DNA of 64,000 bases, taken from positions 1-64,000 of IMG/VR virus record IMGVR_UViG_3300036851_000339. One strand, written 5' to 3'. This document shows positions 52,021 through 58,628 of the stretch, piece by piece. Made by a program: the position numbers and the translations under genes. This DNA comes from a virus. The notes under the pieces were generated by a model that saw only the letters and a program-made list of their open reading frames with translations, had not been told where the DNA came from and searched no databases. Position 1 is the stretch's first letter; each line of letters starts with the position of its first letter.

Positions 52021-52703
52021 CACATCCCTCCATGGATAGAGAGCGACACCCATCCATCCTCAGTGGTGGGATAGACGATCTCTCCTGTCTCTCTTAGCCT
52101 CCACACCTTCGCCTCACCTTCCTTCTCAGGTGGACACAACCCCGCGACGAGATTTGATCCTCTCTTGATAGCGATATCCGTTATCTCAACGCCTGAGAAT
52201 GTCGAAGCGAGATATGCTCCTGGGACCGAGGAGAATTGATTGATTGCTGCTGATGTCGCTATTTTGATAAGGGCATCAATGATTTCCTGCTCGTGGTCGA
52301 TTCCATAGAACTGCGCAACACCTGACAACACTCCCGTCAGCCAATCTGGCCTTGTTCCTCCGGATGCGTGGGCGAGATAGATGATGGGATCTATCAGACT
52401 TTCTCTCTTCTCATAAACTGTTCCACTTACGATGCGATAAACAACCTGATTGATCTGCACAATGGCAAGTTTCCCTCTCCATTGAACACTCTCATCTCTG
52501 CTCACTTTAAGGATGAACTCCCTCACATACGGAATAATCTGAGGGTCCATATGTTCATGGTCGATTCTGCCTCGATAGATATTCACTTTTAGCTCCTTTA
52601 CGCGACAAGGAGTCGCGGTTCGCAAAAGATTTTCATAAACAGAAAGAGGGAGGGATCTTTCGATCTCCTCCCATCTGAATGGCCATATAAATGGCGCTGG
52701 CAT
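52020..52703 (-). CDS. Hypothetical protein ending in Gly-Gly-Met
   Basis: 227 residues. The C-terminus is WVSLSIHGGM, a Gly-Gly followed by one residue. N-terminal part mixed alpha/beta, centre helical (residues 110-160), C-terminal 70 residues beta-rich. It is coupled to the E2-like gene by stop/start overlap. It may be a modifier precursor or a substrate of the E1/E2/JAB set; no family was recognised, so this is inference. Confidence 0.55.
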   Translation of the reverse strand: MPAPFIWPFRWEEIERSLPLSVYENLLRTATPCRVKELKVNIYRGRIDHEHMDPQIIPYVREFILKVSRDESVQWRGKLAIVQINQVVYRIVSGTVYEKRESLIDPIIYLAHASGGTRPDWLTGVLSGVAQFYGIDHEQEIIDALIKIATSAAINQFSSVPGAYLASTFSGVEITDIAIKRGSNLVAGLCPPEKEGEAKVWRLRETGEIVYPTTEDGWVSLSIHGGM

Positions 52704-52705
52704 CC

Positions 52706-53017
52706 TTAGTAAGCCTTCCCACCAGGGACAGGTCGATAAGTGGTTCCTTCAGGTTCCACTCGATCACTCCCATCAGCGTTCTTGAGATAATCCGAGTTAA
52801 GGGAGTTCACCTGATACTCAGCCTTCCCAGGTTCCTTGATCTCAACTCCAACCACCTGGCTCACACCAGAAGAGCGCATGATCTGTTTGATCTTCCCCTT
52901 GATGGTGATAGTCTCACCTCCACAATCAAGAGTGATCTCTTTGAACTTACCATCGGTGACTTCGACGTTAGTGATATCTTTGATCTCACCAGTGACTTCG
53001 ATATTCTGAAATGACAT
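52706..53017 (-). CDS. Small beta-rich protein ending in Gly-Gly-Lys-Ala-Tyr, candidate ubiquitin-like modifier
   Basis: 103 residues, mainly alternating beta strands with short loops, and a C-terminal tail YRPVPGGKAY. If trimmed after Gly-Gly by the JAB protein it would expose the C-terminus used by ubiquitin-like modifiers. It lies two genes upstream of the E2-like gene in one transcription unit. The start has AAAGGA and the AAACAAATG context. Whether it has a beta-grasp fold has to be tested. Confidence 0.55.
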   Translation of the reverse strand: MSFQNIEVTGEIKDITNVEVTDGKFKEITLDCGGETITIKGKIKQIMRSSGVSQVVGVEIKEPGKAEYQVNSLNSDYLKNADGSDRVEPEGTTYRPVPGGKAY

Positions 53018-53139
53018 TTGTTTTCCTTTTATGCCTTTCGGCAGTTTTGAGTTGATTGTTTGAAATAGAAAAAGACCGCCAGTATTGACAGTCTTCGTTG
53101 ATTGCTGATTTTTGTTACTCTATGTTACTCAAATAGTAA

Positions 53140-53358
53140 CTAGAGAGTTGAGATTGTTACCCTTTTGAGGAACTTTCTAGAGATTAACAACGTTCTCATC
53201 TTTCCTAAAAGATCTTTATAGACTATATCAATGCCCGTGGATTCATCCTCTGACATGACTTCTCTGATTCGCTGGATTGCATTGTTTAATGTATCCTCGT
53301 TCTGGAAAGCATGAACGATCTCTCTCCCCTTCTTCGTCGTTAGTATTAGTTGCGGCAT
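53140..53358 (-). CDS. Small hypothetical protein
   Basis: 72 residues: two strands, a helix and further strands (MPQLILTTKKG..., helix near 20-38), so a small beta-grasp-like order is possible, but there is no C-terminal Gly-Gly. It lies at the head of the E1/E2/JAB gene run. GGGAG is 14 nt from the ATG, a weak fit. Confidence 0.5.
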   Translation of the reverse strand: MPQLILTTKKGREIVHAFQNEDTLNNAIQRIREVMSEDESTGIDIVYKDLLGKMRTLLISRKFLKRVTISTL

Positions 53359-53359
53359 A

Positions 53360-53638
53360 TTACCAATATTTCTCCCTGTAAACTCTGATGTGGGTTACTC
53401 CAATCGGGAGCATGTTCTTCCCTATTGCAATATCAACCCCTTTCTGAGCCACATTATCCCACTCCATCACGTTCGTAAGATGAACCTCACGAGCCTCATT
53501 TGGGCCAACTGAGCCATGTTTGTTGATGTAGTCCTGGATCTCTTGAGGAATGGCTATTCCCCACTCTTTCAGAGTATGATAGATGTTACGAACTTTATCC
53601 GTGTGTTCATTGCCTGGGATTATTCCTACGACTTTCAT
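53360..53638 (-). CDS. Hypothetical protein
   Basis: 92 residues with GGAGGG upstream of an ATG that overlaps the previous stop (ATGA). Alpha/beta; a KVVGIIPGNEHTDKVR start and a MEWDNVAQKGVDIAIG segment. Function unknown. Confidence 0.6.
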   Translation of the reverse strand: MKVVGIIPGNEHTDKVRNIYHTLKEWGIAIPQEIQDYINKHGSVGPNEAREVHLTNVMEWDNVAQKGVDIAIGKNMLPIGVTHIRVYREKYW

Positions 53639-53913
53639 CTGTAGTTGCCCTCCAGTTTCTTTTTGAGATTGTTGATATCTCTCTGAACCATTAGGATCTT
53701 ATGCGTGGCCAGCGTCATGCATATTTCTTTGTTGGTTCTGGTCTTCTGTGTAACTATTGCATAAACCTGAGCGCCTTCTACAAACTCCAGGTCAGAATTG
53801 CTCATCGGAGTTGGCATAAGATTGGTAGAGCCATCTTTAACAGCTCTCCAAAACTGTTCCCTCTCCTCAGCTCGCTCAAGCGCCTCCATCTGTCTCTGTC
53901 TTTTTGACTTCAT
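53635..53913 (-). CDS. Hypothetical protein
   Basis: 92 residues. Basic coiled-coil start (about 1-30), beta middle, helical basic end. GGGAGG precedes the ATG. Function unknown. Confidence 0.6.
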   Translation of the reverse strand: MKSKRQRQMEALERAEEREQFWRAVKDGSTNLMPTPMSNSDLEFVEGAQVYAIVTQKTRTNKEICMTLATHKILMVQRDINNLKKKLEGNYR

Positions 53914-53929
53914 CGACTTTCCTCCCGTG

Positions 53930-54094
53930 TTAATTGTCTATCCTAAAAATAAAATAGAAGTAGAAGATTCCTTCAAAACTCAAAACTGTTATGAATCTCC
54001 ACCCCTCTTTGCCCAGTTCATTTATTTCAGCCTCTTCTAAAGGCTTTGAGCTTTTTACAATTTTGACTTCTCCATCCACATGGAAAACATACAT
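53930..54094 (-). CDS. 54-residue DUF4177-like protein
   Basis: Short gene with GGGAG before the ATG. The sequence runs strand, helix with LNELGKEGWRFITVL-like text (about 26-40: INELGKEGWRFITVL) and a final strand of Phe/Tyr, the pattern of the small DUF4177 fold found in many bacteria and phages. Function unknown. Confidence 0.65.
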   Translation of the reverse strand: MYVFHVDGEVKIVKSSKPLEEAEINELGKEGWRFITVLSFEGIFYFYFIFRIDN

Positions 54095-54150
54095 CTTTTC
54101 TCCCTTCTACTCATTGGGTGATCCTGGTCTTACTATTCTCATTCTTGCCA

Positions 54151-54426
54151 TCAATCCTCCAATACATACTCTTCCACCGTTTTTGTTATCTCTTTTGTTA
54201 CCTTTTTGGGAACATAGATAGCTCCATCTCTGAGAATCAATACACCATTCTTTGGCCATCTCTCCCATAGGTTAAAGGCGTGATCTGCGGATGGACAAGG
54301 AAGTCCGCTCATGATGACTTTTGAGATCTTGGTATCATTGATGGTAGCCATGAGATCCTCTGCTGTTATATTTTGAACGTACATTCCATCTTCATCGTCA
54401 TCATAGAGAATTTGGTATTTGGACAC
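54151..54426 (-). CDS. Hypothetical protein preceded by the dyad operator
   Basis: 91 residues from a GTG with AAGGAG 6 nt upstream. Begins with strands and an acidic DDDEDG loop; a Pro/Cys segment in the middle. The dyad operator copy at 54440-54455 lies directly upstream of the ribosome binding site, so this gene is probably controlled by the same regulator as the structural operon. Function unknown. Confidence 0.6.
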   Translation of the reverse strand: MSKYQILYDDDEDGMYVQNITAEDLMATINDTKISKVIMSGLPCPSADHAFNLWERWPKNGVLILRDGAIYVPKKVTKEITKTVEEYVLED

Positions 54427-54439
54427 TGTTACTCCTTTC

Positions 54440-54455
54440 TACTAATTCCTTAATA
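54440..54455. promoter_or_regulatory. Dyad operator, copy 3
   Basis: TACTAATTCCTTAATA, one base different from the copies at 1996, 4393 and 58561. It lies 5 nt upstream of the ribosome binding site of the GTG-started gene at 54426. A weak -35/-10 pair can be drawn on either strand, so its direction of action is uncertain. Confidence 0.55.
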
Positions 54456-54469
54456 TTTGCTGGCGCAAT

Positions 54470-54593
54470 AGCCTCCTCTTATAAGAGGAGGCTTACGCAA
54501 AGTGGAGGCCCACCCTCCTCCCCAAGTATCCAGGTTTGTCCCCATTTCAGACCGCGAATCTTCTGAAGACTGGATACAGAGACAGGGAGGAGG
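54470..54593 (-). ncRNA. Structured non-coding segment with long nested stems
   Basis: A perfect 10-bp hairpin AGCCTCCTCT/AGAGGAGGCT (54470-54493) is followed by one long nested stem: CCTCCTCCC/GGGAGGAGG (54514-54522 with 54585-54593), GTATCCAG/CTGGATAC (54526-54533 with 54570-54577) and TTCAGA/TCTGAA (54546-54551 with 54562-54567). All three pairings are perfect. No gene lies between 54427 and 55289, so 54470-55282 holds only tRNA-like genes and these structures. Confidence 0.45.
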
Positions 54594-54608
54594 TGAGTCA
54601 AAAAAGAA

Positions 54609-54710
54609 AGACCAGACAGCCTCTCATGACATGAAACGTCCCTAGGGTTGGACACGACCAACGTTTCATACTGTCCTCACGGATACAGCGACATGTAATC
54701 TGTCTGGTCT
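54609..54710 (-). ncRNA. Stem-loop unit directly behind tRNA-like gene 1
   Basis: AGACCAGACAG (54700-54710 on the minus strand) pairs with CTGTCTGGTCT (54609-54619), 11 bp, and is followed by TTTCTTTTTT, so it may also terminate transcription. Inside are a 9-bp stem ATGAAACGT/ACGTTTCAT, a small GTTGG/CCAAC hairpin and the 13-mer TATCCGTGAGGAC that recurs near 55175. It starts one base after the tRNA-like gene. Confidence 0.5.
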
Positions 54711-54711
54711 A

Positions 54712-54787
54712 TCGCTCTAGATGGAGTTGCACCATCATCTCTCTTCCAAACTCACCGGAAGTCGCTCTCCTATTAAGCTACAGAGCA
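54712..54787 (-). tRNA. tRNA-like gene, possible anticodon GAG
   Basis: 76 nt with acceptor TGCTCTG/TAGAGCG (wobble at the ends), D-stem GCTT/GAGC, T-arm GATGG/CCATC with loop TGCAACT, and an anticodon arm TTCCG/TGGAA around GTGAGTT, giving GAG (Leu). The variable region is short for tRNA-Leu and the linker before the anticodon stem is too long, so decoding identity is uncertain. No encoded CCA. Confidence 0.5.
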
Positions 54788-54835
54788 GGAGGGATCGATC
54801 TGGCCTGCCTTAAAGGCAGGCGGTCACGAAGTGAA

Positions 54836-54900
54836 AGACCAAAACCTACTCTCTACTTCCATCCTCCCCCAGAAAATGGTTGTATTTTCAGTTTTGGTCT
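54836..54900 (-). ncRNA. Stem-loop unit directly behind tRNA-like gene 2
   Basis: AGACCAAAAC (minus strand 54900-54891) pairs perfectly with GTTTTGGTCT (54845-54836), with an inner GAAAAT/ATTTTC hairpin. The first base follows the tRNA-like gene at once. It shares AGACCA...TGGTCTTTC with the unit at 54609. A GCCTGCC/GGCAGGC hairpin (54802-54822) lies between it and tRNA-like gene 1. Confidence 0.5.
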
Positions 54901-54958
54901 ATTGCTCGTATGGGAATCGAACCCATCTGGATGCATCACAGGGGCCTTCCACGAGCAA
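54901..54958 (-). tRNA. Shortened tRNA-like gene with intact acceptor and T-arm
   Basis: Acceptor TTGCTCG/CGAGCAA pairs over seven bases and the T-arm ATGGG-TTCGATT-CCCAT is canonical, but only 25 nt lie between them, too few for both a D-arm and an anticodon arm (normally about 45). No 7-nt anticodon loop can be drawn. It is either a decayed tRNA or a tRNA mimic. Confidence 0.45.
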
Positions 54959-55135
54959 CCTAAACCCGATCCCATTCAGAGACCGGGGCCACCATCCAAG
55001 CAGGGTGGGTGGTGGGAGTTAAGGAGCTTCATGACTTCTCCCAGTGTACACCTTTAATAACTCCACTAATGAGATGGAATCTCCCTGCCATAAACTAGCG
55101 GGAGTCGTTGAAAGCAGAGCAATAAAAGGAGGCTG

Positions 55136-55210
55136 TTTTGATTGGAAAAGCAAATCCTCTTATATCTCCTAGAAGTCCTCACGGATATTCCCGACTCCCA
55201 TAAATCAAAA
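55136..55210 (-). ncRNA. Stem-loop unit directly behind tRNA-Asn
   Basis: TTTTGATT (minus strand 55210-55203) pairs with AATCAAAA (55143-55136), 8 bp. It begins at the base after the tRNA 3' end, as in the two other units, and encloses the 13-mer TATCCGTGAGGAC shared with the unit at 54609. No open reading frame of note. Confidence 0.45.
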
Positions 55211-55282
55211 GGTCCACGATTAGACTCGAACTAATGACCTCTCCCTTAACTGGGAGCGCTCTGTCCTCTGAGCTACGTGGGC
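55211..55282 (-). tRNA. tRNA-Asn-like gene (anticodon GTT)
   Basis: 72 nt. Acceptor GCCCACG/CGTGGAC with one mismatch, D-arm GCTC/GAGC, anticodon stem CTCCC/GGGAG, T-arm ATTAG-TTCGAGT-CTAAT. The anticodon loop reads AGTTAA, only 6 nt, matching tRNA-Asn (..TGTTAA) with one base missing, so the anticodon is probably GTT. No encoded CCA. The shortened loop may impair decoding or be specially processed. Confidence 0.7.
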
Positions 55283-55289
55283 CAGAACT

Positions 55290-55469
55290 CTATCTCACGT
55301 TCCTATTTATAATTTTAGCCTTGACCCAATCCCACAACCTCAACACTCCAGCCCCTATAAAGACAGGAGTCATCAACACAGCCCAGGGCGTAACTATGTA
55401 GATGATCGTGAAGATGATGGGTTTTCTGAATGGGTCGAGATTGTCTAACCAGTTAAGCAGGGATTCCAT
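55290..55469 (-). CDS. 59-residue membrane protein
   Basis: GAGG before the ATG. Residues 18-47 contain a hydrophobic region with a Pro kink (IIFTIIYIVTPWAVLM), enough for one or two membrane passes, then a basic tail. It ends 7 nt before tRNA-Asn. Function unknown. Confidence 0.55.
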   Translation of the reverse strand: MESLLNWLDNLDPFRKPIIFTIIYIVTPWAVLMTPVFIGAGVLRLWDWVKAKIINRNVR

Positions 55470-55474
55470 TGTTT

Positions 55475-55684
55475 CTACCTCAACTTATAAACAGGTTTGT
55501 TGTTGTAAGGAATTATTCCCTTTATACCATAGATATCTAAATAATCCCCATCTTGTATACTCACAAAGAAGGAGTCGAACTCATCTGCTCCCGGAATGTC
55601 TGACTTGATCTGCTCGACATCTTGTGAGTCGCTTAAGAATTGGAAATTATCTGGAATGTCTTTTACATATTCGATGTCTGCCAT
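55475..55684 (-). CDS. Small acidic hypothetical protein
   Basis: 69 residues from the ATG at 55684 (AAGGAG about ten nt before); the longer frame would run into tRNA-Arg. Acidic, beta-rich C-terminal half. Function unknown. Confidence 0.6.
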   Translation of the reverse strand: MADIEYVKDIPDNFQFLSDSQDVEQIKSDIPGADEFDSFFVSIQDGDYLDIYGIKGIIPYNNKPVYKLR

Positions 55685-55714
55685 TTCGTTTTTTACTCCT
55701 TCTAGAAAATGTGA

Positions 55715-55789
55715 TGACCCAGGTTGGAATTGAACCAACGACCCTCGCTTTAGAAGAGCGATGCTCTAAATCCGCTGAGCTACTGGACC
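55715..55789 (-). tRNA. tRNA-Arg (anticodon TCT)
   Basis: 75 nt, all arms present: acceptor GGTCCAG/CTGGGTC (G-U pairs), D-arm GCTC/GAGC, anticodon stem TCGCT/AGCGA with loop CTTCTAA, T-arm GTTGG-TTCAATT-CCAAC. Reads AGA codons, which are visibly abundant in the phage genes, so it likely supplements the host pool. No encoded CCA. It starts 6 nt after the RNA ligase stop. Confidence 0.85.
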
Positions 55790-55795
55790 AAAAAA

Positions 55796-56809
55796 CTACT
55801 CCTCATCCTCCCTAAACGGTCTCGACGCTTCTGGATAGATCATCTTCCAGATTAACTTGGAGTAGTCTTTCTTGTCTAACATGTTAAAGAGAATCGCTGG
55901 GTACTCGCAAGCGCTAGTGAAATATTGAGCGGTTGCTTTTCTATTTCCAAAATCAGCGAATTGGAGCCAGCATAGATCCTCAATAGTTTTATACCTTGAT
56001 CTGAGATCGTTCTCTGTAGAACGAACCCAATTATAGAACTCATCTGGCACTCTCTCAACTATTTCTTTCAATCCATCAGGAGTCTGGAGAGCTTCCCAGA
56101 TGTGCCTCGCGCTCAGCCCTGTCAATAGGCTATGAAGGCGTTTGTATTCCGCGAATTTCATTTTCACCCGTTCACCAGATTCTGTGAATCGAAGAACGAA
56201 TCCTTCTTTGTTGGGCTCTTCTAGGGCTGAGAGTTCGTCAAAGCCCTTTATACCCTCATATCGTTTAGCGATAGGAAAGCCTATATCCTCAAGGGGTAGT
56301 TCTTTGCCTGTTGAGGTCTCTATGATCGCCAATAGAATGAGGTCTTCCATCTCGCCATAATCCACAACTATCCTATTAAGAGGGTGAATGATCTCGAAGA
56401 GATATGTGAGATCATGTCGGAACTCCACCTTCTTGTATTTCCTATCCAAGATATCGTTAGCAAACTCAGACTGCTCACTAGTGAAGCTCCCTCTTGTAGC
56501 TATGAATGGACGCTCACCTATAAAGTATAGAACTCCAAGTGACCCATCCAGCTTCTCATATACCTCAAAAGGGCCATTTGGCAAATTCCCCTTGAGCTGT
56601 TCTATGTTGAAGAATTTAGGGAATGGACGCGCTACTATATGTCCATCATCAGCTACAATCAACCCTCTACAGGCCATCGTCTCCTCTGTCCATCGCCAAT
56701 CATATTGACATTTGTTTGAGTAATTGTAGATTGTGAGAGGAGCGGTGGGATGGCGGTGCTTATTTATGTAGCCAGCCTGGACCTCCTCTTCTATCTTAAG
56801 CCAGTTCAA
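55796..56809 (-). CDS. T4 Rnl1-type RNA ligase
   Basis: 337 residues. The nucleotidyl-transfer Lys is K86 in YEKLDGSLGV, with RGLIV (about 48-52), FEII (about 135-138), EGFVLRF (about 200-206) and KMKF (about 213-216) as the other ligase motifs. T4 Rnl1 reseals host tRNA cut in the anticodon loop by defence nucleases. Here the gene directly precedes phage tRNA genes, some with odd anticodon loops, which supports a tRNA repair or processing role. Confidence 0.85.
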   Translation of the reverse strand: MNWLKIEEEVQAGYINKHRHPTAPLTIYNYSNKCQYDWRWTEETMACRGLIVADDGHIVARPFPKFFNIEQLKGNLPNGPFEVYEKLDGSLGVLYFIGERPFIATRGSFTSEQSEFANDILDRKYKKVEFRHDLTYLFEIIHPLNRIVVDYGEMEDLILLAIIETSTGKELPLEDIGFPIAKRYEGIKGFDELSALEEPNKEGFVLRFTESGERVKMKFAEYKRLHSLLTGLSARHIWEALQTPDGLKEIVERVPDEFYNWVRSTENDLRSRYKTIEDLCWLQFADFGNRKATAQYFTSACEYPAILFNMLDKKDYSKLIWKMIYPEASRPFREDEE

Positions 56810-56835
56810 GATGAGTCTCCTTTCTGAATTATAAA

Positions 56836-57126
56836 CTAAGAAACAATCGCCAATCCAGCAGTCTTCCTCAAATATTCAATCTCTTCCAACTCCCCTTCAT
56901 CCAGATCAGCGGTGGGCTCCAGAGTGGGAGGAATAGCGTTAGGGAACATCAGCGGTCCTGCGTGAATCTGGACGATCTCTCTTCCTCCCCATATCACTGG
57001 ACCAAAGGCGGTGTCGCGGGCATCAGTGAGGATTGCTCCGAATCGGACATCCGCGAGAATCTGATTATCTCCAAGTCCCTCCTCTTTCAGGCGTTGGACT
57101 ATAAAATCAAGGTCATCTACTGTCAT
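56836..57126 (-). CDS. Hypothetical protein
   Basis: 96 residues from the ATG at 57126, which has GAGG and the ATTAAACAAATG context; the longer frame to 57183 lacks a ribosome binding site. Alpha/beta; residues 30-60 contain a GAILTDARDTAFGPVIWGG-like loop. Function unknown. Confidence 0.6.
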   Translation of the reverse strand: MTVDDLDFIVQRLKEEGLGDNQILADVRFGAILTDARDTAFGPVIWGGREIVQIHAGPLMFPNAIPPTLEPTADLDEGELEEIEYLRKTAGLAIVS

Positions 57127-57209
57127 TTGTTTAATCCTCGTGGCAAGGAGCCACGGTTCGGAAGTTTTATTTGTGGTATTCATGTTACTAATGAAAGTAA
57201 CAAAAGTAA

Positions 57210-57497
57210 CTAACAGGAGCAGCTAAAATAAGTGTTCTCTACTATATCCTGAGTCACCTTCTTACCTGTGTAGATTTGGTAATGACGCCAGAATTCCTCT
57301 CTATCGCAGTCATACATCTCGGTTCCAAAGTAGAGATTACTCTCAAACCCATTGACCACGGCATCAGCTTGTTCTAGGAGCTCGTCTAATTCCATATATC
57401 CATGCACTGCTATTTCCCTTAAATACTCAAGGGATTCCTTCTGCGCATTGGTGGTTGCCCTCTCTTCAGGAGTCTTAGGGAATCCTTGTGGACCCAC
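57210..57497 (-). CDS. Hypothetical protein
   Basis: 95 residues, helical and acidic, ending in FSCSC. Overlaps the upstream gene by 79 nt in a different frame. Function unknown. Confidence 0.55.
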   Translation of the reverse strand: MGPQGFPKTPEERATTNAQKESLEYLREIAVHGYMELDELLEQADAVVNGFESNLYFGTEMYDCDREEFWRHYQIYTGKKVTQDIVENTYFSCSC

Positions 57498-57757
57498 TCA
57501 TGCCTTAGACTCTCGATTGTGTATGGGAAGGGAAGGGCGTAGAATTTCTGACCGGGATAGATCTGAGATCGGAGGAATGGATCAGCCACTGCGTTTATTT
57601 CTCTAACAGTATCAGCCATTCCATCAGGTGTGACATGAATGCGCTGACCTGCTGCTATATATCCCAATGATGTTACTGGGAGAATGGCAATATGGATGGC
57701 ATCCCTCTCCTCACCACCTTTTAGCAGCTCACCTAATATTGGTTTGTTTTCCGCCAT
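57419..57757 (-). CDS. Conserved phage protein of unknown function
   Basis: 112 residues. HIAILPVTSLGYIAAGQRIHV (positions about 22-42, shown in part) and the C-terminal IESLRHEWVHKDSL resemble a family common in metagenomic phages (HxxVAPV...LxPGQ...SLRHEWxHP). No activity known. It overlaps the next gene. Confidence 0.65.
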   Translation of the reverse strand: MAENKPILGELLKGGEERDAIHIAILPVTSLGYIAAGQRIHVTPDGMADTVREINAVADPFLRSQIYPGQKFYALPFPYTIESLRHEWVHKDSLRLLKRGQPPMRRRNPLSI

Positions 57758-57795
57758 CTATTCTCCTCCCGGAAACAAGAACTCTTCCAATTTTT

Positions 57796-58311
57796 CTAAA
57801 AATTCAGCCATGCAAATTCTCCAAACAGTTTTTTGGCCTCTTTATCGTAAGCCTTAGCTGCATCAATTTCAGTGTCATATACGCCAATATGTTTTTGATT
57901 CCCGCTTATGCAAATAGTGGCTACCCATCCATCTCTGCCCTTCGGTTTAGGTCCTCTAGAGCCTCCTCCCTTACTTCTAACTAGTCTAGATACTCCCTTA
58001 TATTTGGAAGAGGTATTCTTTCTTGGTCTACGATTTTGACAATTCTGTTTTTGGGTAGAGAATCTAAGATTAGCTCTCCTATTATCCAGGCCATCTCCGT
58101 TTATATGATCTACCTGCTGACCCGGTTTGGCGTCCATGATAAGTCTATGCATCGTCAGGCCGGATCTACGTCCAGAGCTATTTGTTATGTTAGCCCTTGC
58201 ATAGATAGTTTGGTTGTCCTTTTTGGGAAACCAGTTATATTTGTTGACTAGTTGATAATATCTATCATCTACTAGAGCTACTAAATCATTTGTTAGGTAT
58301 ATCTTTTTCAT
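57796..58311 (-). CDS. HNH-AP2 homing endonuclease
   Basis: 171 residues from the ATG at 58311 (no strong ribosome binding site; an ATG at 58329 is an alternative). HNH core VDHINGDGLDNRRANLRF (about 66-83) followed by an AP2 DNA-binding domain with YKGVS, WVATICISGNQKHIGVYDTE and AAKAYDKEAKKLFGEFAW. Typical free-standing phage homing endonuclease. Second such enzyme in the window. Confidence 0.85.
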   Translation of the reverse strand: MKKIYLTNDLVALVDDRYYQLVNKYNWFPKKDNQTIYARANITNSSGRRSGLTMHRLIMDAKPGQQVDHINGDGLDNRRANLRFSTQKQNCQNRRPRKNTSSKYKGVSRLVRSKGGGSRGPKPKGRDGWVATICISGNQKHIGVYDTEIDAAKAYDKEAKKLFGEFAWLNF

Positions 58312-58349
58312 GCTGAAATAATAACTCATTTAAGTAGATGACCCAATAT

Positions 58350-58544
58350 TTAGATTAGAAATTCCTCTAAATATTCTGGCTCAAGACCGAAATACTCCTG
58401 AACTAACTCACAAGCCTGATCATAGGTTCCACTATTTAGGTGGACTAGGCCATCCAAATCTTCCATGAATTCTTTGATAACCTCATCGGCCTCTTCTGGA
58501 GAGAGGTTATCTCTCTTCATCAGAACTTCTTTCACTGTTTCCAC
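58350..58544 (-). CDS. Small acidic protein under the dyad operator
   Basis: 64 residues from a GTG with AAAGGAG nine nt before. Strongly acidic and helical. The dyad operator (58561-58576) lies just upstream of its ribosome binding site. Function unknown. Confidence 0.6.
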   Translation of the reverse strand: METVKEVLMKRDNLSPEEADEVIKEFMEDLDGLVHLNSGTYDQACELVQEYFGLEPEYLEEFLI

Positions 58545-58560
58545 GTATTCTCCTTTCTAC

Positions 58561-58576
58561 TACTAATTCTTTAATA
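58561..58576. promoter_or_regulatory. Dyad operator, copy 4
   Basis: TACTAATTCTTTAATA, identical to copies 1 and 2. It separates the terminator of the upstream non-coding region (58586-58628) from the gene that starts at 58544, so it probably belongs to that gene's promoter on the minus strand. Confidence 0.55.
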
Positions 58577-58585
58577 GTTAAAGAC

Positions 58586-58628
58586 AAAAAATGGGGACTG
58601 GTCATACAAGCCATTGCTAACCAGTCCC
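58586..58628 (-). terminator. Intrinsic terminator at the end of the non-coding region
   Basis: On the minus strand GGGACTGGT pairs perfectly over nine bases with ACCAGTCCC and is followed by CATTTTTTG. This ends minus-strand transcription through the 58.6-59.3 kb region. Confidence 0.75.

Noticed and set aside
54609-54710. Hammerhead ribozyme suggested by TCCGTGAGGA and GAAAC
   Set aside because: The conserved CTGANGA and free GAAA core are missing; GAAAC is inside a perfect stem instead.
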